Assembly (NCBI GenBank): GCA_033026295.1
Contig: CM065183.1
Location: 3,410,001-3,474,000 of the forward strand
Direction: 5' to 3'
Origin: Channa striata
Lineage: Eukaryota; Chordata; Actinopteri; Anabantiformes; Channidae
DNA: 64,000 nt
Below the pieces are notes generated by a model. The model had not been told where the DNA came from. It saw only the letters and a program-made list of their open reading frames with translations, and did not search any database. Position numbers and translations under genes: made by a program. Every line of letters begins with the position of its first letter. Positions within the stretch are counted from its first letter, which is position 1. Below are positions 1 through 12,105 of this stretch, piece after piece.

Positions 1-91
1 TTTTCCCCGACTCTCTCATCTTTCTTTTCTCTCTCCCACTGTCTTGCTCATTGCCTTATCTCTCTGCTTTGCCTCTGCTTGATTCATCTCT

Positions 92-95
92 CTTC

Positions 96-138
<43 letters not shown>

Positions 139-167
139 ATATGTATATACATATATATATATATACA
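92..167. repeat. compound (CT)n(CA)n(TA)n microsatellite
   Basis: A CT run passes into about 13 CA units and then TATA/CATA units. The compound array explains the open frames of repeated S-L, H-T and C-V residues at the window start. Confidence 0.97.
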
Positions 168-3021
168 CAAGCACACATAATACAAGCACACACACACATT
201 GGTTTGGCTGCTCTACATGAGTGTGTCTTCTCCCCCCTCCTTCTCTCCTCCCACTCATTCACCCCAATCTCCATCTCTCCCCTGCCCCTCACTCATTTTT
301 ATTACTGTCACAGGAGCCTTTCTCTCACTCTCCTGCTGCCTCTTTCTCTCTTTCCGTGTCTGCGTTTATGAGCAGAGCTATATTGAGAGCGTCTGGCTGG
401 CAGACACAGAGGAGAAGTGGGGGCGAGAGTGCATGATGAGGCTAGAGGAGTGAAGGAAAGCCAGCGTGAGAGAGAGAGAGTGAGAGAGATTGAAAGACAG
501 TGACCAACAACGCAGAGAAGGGCTTAGATAATGCCATACACGCCATATCTATACGCACGGCACATACATACTGAAGTAGAGGAGCTCAGTGCACTCATTG
601 AATCACTGGATTCAGTTACATGGACTCTAAAGCAACAACTACAAAAGAAAATAAAGTAAAAAAGAAAATATTCAGCTTTGGATTTACAGGAGCTGTCACA
701 AAAAATAAACTTTGAACCGTGTTCACACTTTCAGTATGAAATCAAAAAATGAGGAAAACTGTCACAAAAGATGAATACACGCATATATAATAAATGATTT
801 TTTAAACACTTTTGTTTCATAGTTGATGATGGAGGTTATGTGGCCAGCAGGATACAACAAGATAAAGTATGTTTTCAAAAGTAGGTTGCAAATATAGTCT
901 TTAATTTCCGGCCCAAAAAAGCAGTTTTTACAATGCAAACAGGATTATTTGGAGTGCGCATTTCAATGGCTCCACTTCCAGCTGCAGATTACGCCACACT
1001 TGGTGCTCTAGGAGATGTTTCCGGCACAGGAATGAACGAGTGAGGGATTGCCACTGTCAAAATAAACCACAGTGTTGTGCGTTCACCGTAATGAAATAAC
1101 ATGTCGCCCATTGTGCTTGTAGGACCGTGGCTCACTCACGTGTTTGCAAAGCACGCTGTATGTTCACATTTTCCAAACACTGTTCACACGTGAACTTTAT
1201 GGAGCCCAAAACAGGTTTTACCTGCTGTGGTCAGTCCTCTTCTTAATACAGACCTTTGGGAGGGGGCCTCTAGAAGATGCGTCTTAGACAGAGCAAAGTC
1301 CTCATCAAGCATATTCAAATGTTTATGTGAAAAATCACATAGTCACATTAAGTAGACGTCTTATATTTTGAGCCTCCATCACTCAGACTGAAAGAGCTTT
1401 AAAAGAGGTCTCTCCGTGGTCAGAATAAACAGCAGGAAGTACAAATAGGGGCCAGATCACATCAAACTGACGAGCTTCAAGCTGATGGAGAGTTTCTTTT
1501 GGCCTCTTCACAGTGAGCCTCGCTCCGTTGGCACTGGCTGGACCCCAACGTGTGGCTTTTCACAAGATTTGACATGTAGAATCAGCGTCGATCAGCACGT
1601 GCAGTGAATCATCGGAGAATTGGCCCAAGAGAGGAGACCATGGTGTTAACAGTGGCAGTTCAACAGTCCTGATGTTGTAACTTTCTTATCGGACGTGTCC
1701 CCCCGAATCATCTGGAAACCAACTGTGAATGAGAGTAGTTTGAAAATGATAAGCGAAGGTTTTTTACAGTTTTTTTTCAACGTACCCTTTCTCCGATGTG
1801 GAAATAAGGAGTGTGTGTCTTAGTGACCTGTTCTGGATTACTTGTCGGTCCAGACGAAGATGACATCACCTGGCACTGCAGTTGGGTTTCACTGGGACTA
1901 GTTCGTTAACACATAGAGATCCTTCACTGAATTTTTTTAGATGCACTTGAAAGCAGAGTTAATGCTTTGAACAACTACAGAGCTCAGAACAATAGCTTAT
2001 AATTCAGGTTTTATGTACATTACACAAACAACATGATATTTGTTCGAAGATTCAGCGTTTGTTTGGTTTGGGCTCTTTATTGGATTTGTTCACAGGAAGG
2101 AAGTTTTAAAAATCACCGTTCTCCTCCTTTAAATTGCCAAAGATGCAAACTGCATAGAAGGCTCCTCGGTGATCGTATTCATGGTCTGGCTCTCATGCAG
2201 AAAATCCTTGAATCTGATGCCACTGTGTAAAGCCACAAAATTGGTTGAACAAGCACAAGACCTGGAGCCCTAAGCGATGATAAAATCATCTGATGAGTCA
2301 TCCGGTCTTTAGCTTCCAACCAAACGTGTTTATATTTGGAAAAAGACAAGAAGGCCTCCAGCGAAGACGCTGGAGGTGGTGACAGCAGCTACGCGCAGTC
2401 ATTAGCTCAGACGTGTGGTGTGTATGATTGAAAAGCCTCTCACTCTCAGTCGCTCACCGTAGACGTATTTGATGCCACAACTGGAGCCCACATTACAGAA
2501 CCAGCTTTACCGCTCCGACATCCATCCACATGAAGCTAAATGCCAAAGAGATAATATATTGCCGTCTCTATAACTGTCTTAAGGCTAAAATATACTTATT
2601 CAAACACGTGAACCTCGATGAGGACCTACTCTTGCATACATCTACTGTTTCTTTTAAGCCTGAACGGTAAACAGTGTCCACGAGAAGGCAGCATCGCGTT
2701 TAACAAACCTCAATTTACTGAAAACAAAAATGAAATGTGCATGTTCTACAGCTCACAACGTGTATTCCTGGATCTCAACGATAAAATGAAAGAGACAAAA
2801 TTATTGTCAGACCTCTGCAGGACGCTTCATTGAGGTGTGCTCTACTGAACGCAATTTCACCGAAAAAGTGGCGGTCCCAAAAATACAATGACAGGAGAAA
2901 GTACGTGAACCAATAAATCTAAGAATATTTTCGTAGATAACAGGAGGTCATTTCAAAGACCAAATGTAACCACTATAACGTGTGAATTGTGGCAAGCTAT
3001 CAAACCCAGTCTTTTCTCATT
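168..3021. other. no gene seen
   Basis: Mixed sequence with a pyrimidine-rich then purine-rich part up to about 500 and AT-rich, unremarkable DNA afterwards. Open frames are short (71 codons or fewer beyond position 500) and I recognise none. Confidence 0.7.
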
Positions 3022-3118
3022 TTCAATTCAATTCAATTCAATTCAACTTTATTTATACAGCGCCAATTTACAACAAGGTCATCTCAAGACACTTTACATA
3101 ATAAAGTCCAGACTTTGA
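3022..3118 (-). mobile_element. teleost retroposon 3' end, copy 1
   Basis: Read on the minus strand this gives the block taaagtgtcttgagatgacc, then ttgttgtaaattggcgc, tataaataaa and a tail of ttgaat units (five on the + strand as aattc). The block recurs at 6538 and 8905 on the opposite strand. It is a very common dispersed sequence in fish genomes and behaves like the shared 3' end of a LINE or SINE. I cannot name the family with certainty. The copy is truncated at its 5' side, as expected for retroposition. Confidence 0.85.
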
Positions 3119-6100
3119 CTTTTTGGAAAAAAAAAATTAAATGGTCATTTCAAAACCCTCAGTTGGGACCCTGTTGCATTTTAATAAAAGTGTAGCTTTT
3201 TATCAAACATTGCTTCTGTCCTTTGATGTTCCTATATGCACTTTTATTTGGGGCTGCCACCAGACTTATGTGTTCATGTTCCTAACAAGATTTGTCACAA
3301 TGACTTGTGTTCATTTGATTTAAACCTTCACCATCATCAGATTTCATAAACTGCTCGATTAGTAAGGTCTGTGTAAATGCACTCACTAATTTTTGCTATT
3401 CTGCTGAAAAAGTACCTGATCAGAAGTGAGAACTGAAAAATAGGTTTTAAGAAGTTTTATCATTCATAGTTCAGGCTCTGCAGACACGCCAAACAGGGGG
3501 AGTTTCCGCTGAATAAATCCTTCAGTCTCAAACACCTATAGTTAGTGATTGCATTTTTTTCCACGTTTAATATTTTTTAGATACTGTACAAAGAAGCTGA
3601 ACTTAGTCATTGAGATCACGTTGCCCGGCTGATGTTAGCGTGCAAAGAGTTGCTCCTGTAAATGCTTTCCCAATATCCACACTTCTGAGGAGGTGAAAGG
3701 CTCTACTGTAGGTGGTGGGCAAATACATATGTCCCTCCTCACACATTGTCCACTTAACCCGCGGTAGACGCACACTTCTCTCAGCACTGCTACAAAGCAC
3801 CATAAAGACCATTCAGACCCTGCTGTCGCATCCCAGCGAGTCCAACCACCAGCACACAAAGACAGAAATGTGGACTTCAGTTAGTTCAGTTTCAAGTACC
3901 GACCCTTATGATGCCCAGTTATTCCTTCTGTGGCCTCTGCAGTCAGAGGATGGGAGCCGCTTCAACCCATCACAGGAAACACCACTTCCTTTAATCCTTT
4001 TAAGAACCAGAGGCAGTTTTAGACAAGCAAAGGTCCAAAAATCAATCCCAAATAGTTCAGGCTCTTTACGCAAGTGCTTCAGCGTGTGTTGTATATGCTG
4101 TATTTTGAAGAATCAGCATAGAATTAAAGTCACGGCAATCCCGAGTCCGAAGAGGGAATGGGTCATCGACTAGTGCGTGTTTGTGAGTCTGTGTACCAGC
4201 ACTAGGGAGAAGAACCCAGAGCGGTTCAGAGGCTGGAGTAACTGGCATGGTGTTTTAGCTCTGAGTAGGTGTTTGCTGATGTTGGGGGGAAAGCGTGAGC
4301 ACCCAGCGGTATGTGATTGAGAAACTAGTCAGTAAAGAGAAAGATGATGTTGGAAAACAGTCCCCAAGGTCCACTTGTAGAGAAACAACATTAAGCAACG
4401 TTACAAATCTCTCGGCCTCTCTGCATGTTCTCAACTATTCCTCTTTCCTAATTCTGAGCAATGAAAGTTCAATTCCCCTCTCTGGCCTATGCTGATAATC
4501 ACTGTTTTCATCAGGACCAGTGTTGCCGGGGCCTGAGATTAAATAATGGAGCAAATAAATCAGCTCTATAATTAGGCAAAGTGTTGTGCAAAGTAAAAAC
4601 AAAGATTGGTTTTTGGTGCTCTGCAACAAACTGTCTTGTTTTCTGTACGCCCCAAAATCAGCTGAACTCCACTGATTCCACTTGCTCTTGAAGGACGATT
4701 TGTGCCGCCTAATGGCACACTAACTAATGTCCTGGGTGATAATAGCAACGCATTAGATCGAATGTGTAGGCTGCAGTTGTATAAATACCAGTTTAAAATG
4801 AAATAGGAGTTGTATTACCTCTGTTAAACTGTTCTTTTCAACACAAAAGTGGTGCACAAAGTGAATATAGCTGCCTTTAAGAGTGCGGCATAGAACTGTC
4901 GGGAAATAGATCGAGACCTGCTCTGCACCGGGGGACGAAAGCTAATCTGGCTTCTTATTTCTAGGATTTTTCAATTTTCCTTAAAGTGTGTGGCTATTAA
5001 GCTCAGTAATGAGAGTTGGGATCAATTCATATTTCAGTCATTTATGTAAAAGTAGAAGCCTAAAACTGTATATTGTAGTTTTACTTGATAAATGTTATAA
5101 GAAATGGTGTGATTTTCTTCTAACGTCCCATAATTCAACCGAAACTCTGCAGTGACTTTTTACTACAGAAAACTTATAGCTAATGACTTTATTAAAACCC
5201 TGAAAATATTTTTTTTCAAATCAAGGTATTTCTCTGTGTCTTTTAATTTTCACTGAGAACTGGGGGAAAATGTAAACAATTGTATTGCACCTTTTTGTTA
5301 CAAACTGTGTACAGTGGATACTGATAACAACCTTTAAGATGCATTAGGGGGCAACAATTATTCAAGTATTTTCTAACTGTTCTAATTACTCGGTAAATGT
5401 TTTAACTATACTGTTGTCAGTAAAAACTATGGAAAAGCTTTTCAGGAACTGGACTTTTTCCTTTTTCAAAACCTTGTACATGTTTTATTATTACAGGATA
5501 CAGCATGATCTTCAGTGATCAACAAACCAGGACATTTGGCAGAGAAGGTGTAACGAGTTTATTTCAAGATTACCCGACAGGGTTTTCACCATCAATGCCC
5601 CAACAGGGTGCTCTGCAGTCAAAAACCAGGTCTGTACAATTTGGATCACAGTGCACGAACACACACACACACATGTGTAAAACTAGATAGAGAGACAGAT
5701 AAATAGATGTTCTAAAAAAAATGGATCCTAACAGTGATCTGAATGTTTACCGTCTACAAACTGAGTAACGACATAGTAATTATGAATCTTATTATTATTA
5801 TTTGGGGGTCATCTGCTGCTAGAAAGGTTAAAGGATTAGTTTGATGTTCGAAGCTCGATACCCTTCTTACGCCTTTTTTTTAATGCTGTATGAAGCGGCA
5901 GCTAACAGTAGCTAAAATAAGTAATTAGTCTCTATTTGTTGCCTGGCAACCTCACGTTCATGACTAGATCCCAGAAAATCACTGCACGACTAGTGCGGCA
6001 CATAACTCCTTATGCATCTATAACTGGTCCGTTTTGCACTTTAGTCTTCGAACAGATGAAACAAATAGAAACCGCTATGACGCGTGAATTAGTTAAGACT

Positions 6101-6450
6101 GAGGTGCTGGTAGGTTGCCAGGTTTGCTGATTCTCACTTGTCCCAGCTCCTGCCTGCCCCTTTGTATTGTGTGGACATTGAAAATCAATATTTTTATTTT
6201 GAGAGCATACTAGGATGAGAAAAGCAGCCTCAAACACACAGAACGAGCGTTCAAAAGGAGCTGAGGTGGTTCTGAGCACCTCTCCTTTAGTGTTTTCCCA
6301 GCATGCCCACCCAAGACACTGATGGGATTTTTCATCTCGTCTGGTTGGTAACTGCATTGTCTGGGGCGACAGGTATCCAGGCCTGGATAGATGGTGGGAA
6401 ATGAATGGGTGCTTTGATTACAGAAGTCCATCAGGGGTAAGAGTGTCGGC
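3119..6450. other. no gene seen
   Basis: The longest open frame is 153 codons at 3712-4173 (+). It has no recognisable domain, composition bias or splice context, and I treat it as chance. A short CA tract lies at 5660-5673. The rest is ordinary AT-rich DNA. Confidence 0.65.
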
Positions 6451-6516
6451 CACTCTATATGTCGCTCTTTACCCGAAGGTTAGGGGTAAAGAGCGACACG
6501 CTGCATATTTGAGTGA
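6451..6516. repeat. long inverted repeat with 15-bp perfect stem
   Basis: Positions 6460-6474 (tgtcgctctttaccc) pair perfectly with 6484-6498 around a 9-nt loop. Outer arms cactc (6451-6455) and gagtg (6512-6516) pair as well, giving an imperfect stem of pre-miRNA length. It ends about 20 nt before a retroposon tail. Confidence 0.8.
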
Positions 6517-6537
6517 TGAATAATGATTTGAACTTAA

Positions 6538-6631
6538 CTGTTTGTATAGTCTTGACTTTATTATGTAAAGTGCCCTGAGATGACCTTGTTGTAAATTGGC
6601 GCTATATAAATAAAGTTGAATTGAAATTGAA
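6538..6631 (+). mobile_element. teleost retroposon 3' end, copy 2
   Basis: Same block as at 3022 but in opposite orientation: gtaaagtgccctgagatgac, ttgttgtaaattggcgc, tatataaataaag, then a short ttgaattgaaattgaa tail. Only about 95 nt of the element are kept. Confidence 0.85.
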
Positions 6632-7435
6632 CTTACAGTAGAAAGCGCGACCAAGGAGATCACAGCTTGAAAAAAATGTTAATTCCAACTTAGAAACCCA
6701 GAAAAGGAGCTGATGCAATAGAATCTCTCCCTTCTCAAAGGATTCAAAAACACAAACGTCTAAATTGCCATACGTTAACATTCGGAGCTGAGCCAGTTTC
6801 AATTGAGCTGACATCAATTTTGATTTAATTCTATTGTAAGCACATTTATTTAAAGTACTTGTAATGTTCAGTGATATAACAAACAAATTATTGCATCCAT
6901 AATTATAATCCATCATCATGATTCTAAGATGATTTTCTATAACAATTAATGAGTATGTTACTTTTAGTATGTCACTGCAGTTGATGGTAAAGTTGATGAG
7001 CAGATTTTTTCCAAACTTTAGTAACGATGGATGTTCTTAAGTAAAAGATATGAGCACTAGAGTACTTGAGTCAAATGTCAGTTAACAAAGCTAAAAGACA
7101 TACACAAAAACAGGAGTTTTCAGAAATGTCACTGAAAGCTAGTCAGTGTGTAACATTTCGGTCACGTGTGAGCCCACGTCACAAACAGCAAACTTCAAAC
7201 GCTGAGTCTTTGCGTGTGACATCACTAACTTACAAAGAGAAGTTATCAGTCACGCTGTTCCCTTGTTGCGGCTGACTGCTCTGCTGATAACTTTACTGTG
7301 ACTGTCACAGTTATTTCCTCTGTTGCCTTCCTACATCAATAATGACGTTTATTACTGCTGCACCTTTTACACAATCCATCACAAATCTCAGCGTCTGAAA
7401 TACTTGTAGCTTGGAGTTAGCCAGCTAGCCCTGCT

Positions 7436-7480
<45 letters not shown>

Positions 7481-8904
7481 GTCCGTGGCAAAACAAAACA
7501 TTGTAATGTGTTTTCAGTGATGATCTAAAAGACATGATTTTGTCATTTTCACTCTATTATGGGGGTCCTTAGCCCCACCGACTGCATTGGCTGTGCTGAC
7601 ACTTTATTTAATGGGGGCACCTTACAGGGCACTTTTGCTGTTTTTCTTTGTGCTTGCTGGCAGTGGGGGGCCGTCGCCCCTCCTCCTTCTCCCCTGGGTC
7701 CGCCTATGGCAAGGACACAGAAACACATCAGGGCACCAAAAAGAAGCAAAAAGAAAATTCTAAAAAATAAAGACATATGTTTATATGATAGACCAACGTT
7801 CTACATAATCTGTGTTTGAATCTGTAGTATTTCATCTGATATCTCTGACCCGTGCATCGATTTTCCAGTGTGCACTTAAAATGTAAAAAGTTTTGTCTAG
7901 TCAGGGCAGCGTCACATGAGCAGACCTCCCACAGTGCCCCACAGAGTCAAGCAAACTTTCCGAGAGAGTTCACCCCCCCTTGCCCTATCCCATCATGGGA
8001 GGTTTTGAGTCACAGGACTGACAACCTTATTATGCCGTGCACTTATTATTGATATTACACCGCAGAGGCGCGGTTGCCATGGTCACCGAGCGAGAGACAT
8101 TTAATTTTCTCTCCTCCATCATCATTATCTATGGGGCCATCTGTTGTGGAAAATGAATTCATCCTCATTTGCATGACTGATAAGCACATTCTTTATCTGT
8201 CCCACAGAAGGTCATATGCCATGGATTTGGGGACTAGAGAGAGAGAAAGAGAGCGAGGGGGGTGAAATGATGCGTGGTCTTACCTCCATGAACGAGGTAA
8301 ATGGGGTGTATGTGTGTGTCTGAGTGTCTGTCAGAGCTTGGATGTGTGCATGTGTCTGCATAATGCATGGACATGTAATGTTTATGTATGCCATCTTGTT
8401 TAGAGCCACGCCGTGCCTTTGTTCTCATGCGGCTGCTTTTGAATTTACATAAGCATGTGCCTGTGTGTACTCACATACACAAACACACACTGTCGTGGAA
8501 ATTATACATATGCATTCACACCCCAAAAAACTGCATGCGCTCATGATGGGTAGAGTAGGTCTGTGCATGTGGAAACTTAAGCTGAGTTTCTGACTTCAGA
8601 TGGAATGAATTTTTACAAAGCCATCACAGTTTGGACAGTCCAGCTTTTTTCAAAAGCTACTTTTAGCCTTTGGCTTATGACGCGGACTGGGCTATGCAAA
8701 CAAATCCTAAAGTTAGGAAGCTGTTTAAAACGTAAATAAAGCGAAGGTAATGACTTGTGAATCATTTGTCACATGTTGAAAGCAACCAGCTCACATTTTA
8801 AAATCCAATCTGAGCCCAGATAATACAAACATCTGCATAACAATATGTTTATTTTTCACACGTGAAATTGGGCTTCACATGTGAATTAGTGGTTCTGCTG
8901 GAGG
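6632..8904. other. no gene seen
   Basis: AT-rich single-copy-looking DNA with the CA tract listed separately at 7437, a GA tract near 8235-8262 and a GT-rich patch at 8304-8360. No convincing exon. Confidence 0.65.
7437..7478. repeat. (AC)21 microsatellite
   Basis: Uninterrupted AC dinucleotide array. Confidence 0.98.
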
Positions 8905-9085
8905 TTTATTTAGTTAAAAGGGGTTTTTCCTCTCCACTGTTAACTATAGCTGCTTAAAGGGGATTTGTTGGGTTTTCCCTAAATGTCTTTATAGTCTTGA
9001 CTTTATTATGTAAAGTGCCTTGAGACGACTTTGTTGTAAATTGGCGACATATAAATAAAGTTGAATGAAATTGAATTGAATTAAA
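8905..9085 (+). mobile_element. teleost retroposon 3' end, copy 3 (longest)
   Basis: This copy includes the upstream part typical of the family (gctggaggtttatttagtt, then aaaaggggtttttcctctcc, cactgtt, and a ttgttgggtttt block) followed by the gtaaagtgccttgagacgac core, the tataaataaa motif and ttgaat tail units. It is the best copy in the window for naming the family. The orientation is that of copy 2. Confidence 0.88.
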
Positions 9086-9436
9086 AGTCCGTCTTTAACT
9101 ACAGCAACTGAACCTGAGTGATTCAGAGTGGAGTTTGTCAGAAAAAACATTTAGCTAAAATAGGCTGAAAGAACCTTAGCGCTGGGGAGAATTGCTGAGC
9201 TGGCTGATAATTCTCCGTGGGTTTGTCACTTTAAGTGACACTTTTCACATTACGCCCAGTCATTTAATCTATTGTTGCTTTAAAAGCTATTGATTGGTGC
9301 AGCTTTAATGCTGGATTAGGTGCCGGGCTGTAGGGCTGATGTTAGATATGCAGGTTCGGTGGGTCGGGTTGCTGTAGGTTTTGAGGCTAAGAACTAAATC
9401 TAGTAGCTGAGGATCCTTACAAGTACAGTAATGTAA

Positions 9437-9464
9437 GTGTGTGTGTGTGTGTGTGTGTGTGTGT
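9437..9464. repeat. (GT)14 microsatellite
   Basis: Uninterrupted GT array. Confidence 0.98.
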
Positions 9465-9590
9465 TTATCCCCTGAAGCCTATGTTGTGTGTGTGCTGTGT
9501 GCTGCTGCAGGTAAAGTGGCTCCCTGAGGGTTTGTGTGTGCTCTGGTCTTTTATGTCTGGCACATTTGTCATCCCAATGCAAAGACACAA

Positions 9591-9591
<1 letters not shown>

Positions 9592-9665
<74 letters not shown>
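9592..9665. repeat. (TC)n(AC)n compound microsatellite
   Basis: About 10 TC units pass into about 26 CA units without interruption. Confidence 0.98.
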
Positions 9666-9667
<2 letters not shown>

Positions 9668-11699
9668 AGTGTACGTAAGTAGGCTGAGGCTTGTTATTCC
9701 TCCTCTCTTACTCCCAGTACACTACCAATGCAACCTCTCCTCCCTTCTACGTCTCCTTCTGCTCCCTTAAGGTATCGCTCCCTCTCTTCTTCCTCTTCCC
9801 CGTCCCCCTCACCTCAGTCTCTCTTTTCCCTTGGCCCAGCTGAACAACAAGCGTTCACCTTCTCCCACGCTATTGTCTCGACTCCCATAACACGTCGAAT
9901 GGCTTTCTCCTCTTCCGCGAGCTCCCTGGCTCTCGCTTGTTTCCATTGGGCAGCATTAACATCTCTGAGCTCAGCAGCATCGCTCTCCCATGCTCCCTGC
10001 ATCCTTCCTGCAGCTGCGGGTTTCCCTTTATTTATTTCCCTCATCCTCTGTCCCCGTGTCTGTATTTATTTTCTGATTGAGCATTGTTAAAAATTATTTG
10101 ATTACCTCTGTACAAAGAGTGTTGTACAATATTTACATGTTGTTCATCAATCATAGGACTTGCACAGGGGATTTTAATTTTTCAGATGGCGTGCAAACAG
10201 TTGAAGTGCATCAACTCTGGCTTTCAATCCTTTTCTTTTAAAGAAAAGTTAGTTAGAAATAGACTCTTTCAATGATATTCAAATTTGATTATACCCAAAG
10301 TTTAAAATATGATTTGTAGCTTTACAAGCATAAGGTGGACCTAGTGATACCTTAGATTTACACTTCTTGGGTTTTCATTGACATAATCTGCAGGATTCTG
10401 CAGTTTTTTGTCCTTTCACAGGCTTATTCCAGAGGTTTTGACCACAATACATGGTTTTACCAGTAGGTAAAATTTGCTCAGTTGTCATAACCATACATAT
10501 TGAACTAATTTTACTGAGTATTTTTAGGCACCTTGTTCATATTGGTCTAAAAGGTGAGCAGCATAATTTATTGTTGAACAGCAGATAATCTCAACAAAAG
10601 GTCCGCTTACTTAGCTTGCCCATTTGATGAACAAAAGCTGTACCTTTTTTATAAAATTTGTCTGAATGAATGACGTTCCAAAGTTTCACTGCAAAGAACT
10701 TAGGAACACGTTCTTATCGATACAAACATATATTTCCAAAATAGAACTTTTTTTTTAACAATTTCCATCACATGTAGTGCCACCTGAGAAAGCTCATTTT
10801 AGTTTTCAATAAATATACTGTTTTGTGATGATGTTTTTCTAATGATAAAGAATTTTGTGATCAATTGATAATTTTGCAACAAAAAAACATTTAACAAAGT
10901 CTCAACAATGCAGCGGTAGAAGCGAGCAGGCAATCCTTTTGTCTGACATCAGAGGGTAACAACTTCATTCAGTGCATTATTTAGATAAAAATGTCTGTTG
11001 GGGGCTTTTGACAGTCTACGACCACTGCAAAAAAAACCCTGTTTTAATTTAGGTTGTGTTGGCTTAAGCTTCAGTAGAACAGCCTCCAGGTGTATGTAGG
11101 TGCACTGACAAACCTGATCACTGTAGTGCTGCATTCCCCAGTCACGCCGGTGTGGACAGCTGGCTGTTCATTGATCTGCCTGATTGAGGTGTTTGGGTGT
11201 CTGTTTAATTTGATTGGCACGTTTTCAGCCTGTACCTAAAAAGTCCACATAACCACCAGCACTAAACTATTCAGTGTTTACTCTGAAACATGTGAAGCGT
11301 TTTATAAAAAAGAGATTTATTTTTGCCGTCTGTTTTGGAGGCAAATAATCCCATGTTGGTATTGATGACTTTTAATGAATGTTGGACATTTGAAAATATT
11401 TTTTTTTTATTCTTGCACCTTCTAGGCTTTTTGTTTCCTCCTTTGGTTTTCCCCTCTCCTTGCATGATTGGACTTCAGCACCAGGAACTGTCCATCACCA
11501 CCACTCGTCTCCCCTCCGCTCCTACTAAGGCTGGCTGCCTCCCAGCAGCCATTCTATACTAACAGCAGCTAAAAAAAGAAAAAAGAACAGATTGGAAAGA
11601 CGAGTGACGACATCTCATTAAAGGAAGTCTTTTTCTTAACTTAGGGGCCATGACGAAACTAATAATTTCAAACACCAGGGCTGTGTACATAATCACCAC

Positions 11700-11860
11700 A
11701 TACTCAATATACAGCATGGTGCACTTTATAGTGTGCTCGCTATTTTGTAGTGGTGTCCACATGTTGAGTGCATAAATCTATTCACTATAGTGTGCTCAGA
11801 GAATCCCGCAATGCAAATGTAAATGTAGGGTACACGGGATGCACTTCAGCTAGCAATTCC
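11700..11860. mobile_element. MITE-like remnant (part 1)
   Basis: Contains atagtgtgctcgctattttg, tagtggtgtcc, ttcactatagtgtgctcag and gaatcccgcaatgc. These word blocks are familiar from fish nonautonomous DNA transposons that carry tagtgcactatatagtg motifs. Ends are not defined. It abuts the element at 11866 and may be internal sequence of a related copy. Confidence 0.5.
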
Positions 11861-11865
11861 ACAAA

Positions 11866-12105
11866 GCTGCGTCTGAAATCCCTCCCCATTCACTCCTTCC
11901 CCTGCTCCCTAACTACTTCCTTCTATTGTAAAGTTCTTACTACTTGCTATTGTTATTTTGCTTCATAACTAATAACTTTTAAAGCGGCGCAGCAATTATT
12001 TTTCTCACTTTTTAAACACAGAGCAACCTTCAGAAACTGCTCCGACATGGCAAATCCACTAAGTAGTGCAGTATCTAGTGAGGACGCGGTGATTTGGGGA
12101 GCAGC
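11866..12105. mobile_element. MITE with terminal inverted repeats, about 240 bp
   Basis: The left end (gctgcgtctgaaatccctcc, continuing with cattcactcc) is matched by an imperfect inverted copy at the right end (aagtagtgcag, gtgatttggggagcagc). Such ends are typical of a fish MITE family that lies near tagtgcactatatagtg words. No coding capacity is seen and I could not define a clean target-site duplication. Confidence 0.55.

Larger units (their letters stand above)
9086..11660. other. no gene seen; two simple repeats and AT-rich DNA
   Basis: Holds the GT and CT/CA arrays listed separately, a CT/CpG-containing part at 9700-10080 and a strongly AT-rich part at 10080-11000. Open frames at 9728-10090 are pyrimidine-rich and not recognisable. 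Confidence 0.65.

Noticed and set aside
16..258. Open frames over the CT/CA/TA array at the window start, both strands
   Set aside because: Translation of a microsatellite. The same applies to the cysteine-valine and histidine-threonine frames at 9400, 14136, 33018, 42581, 45340 and 57695.
3712..4173. 153-codon open frame on the + strand
   Set aside because: No recognisable domain, no splice or promoter context, and no codon pattern suggesting selection; compatible with chance in 64 kb.
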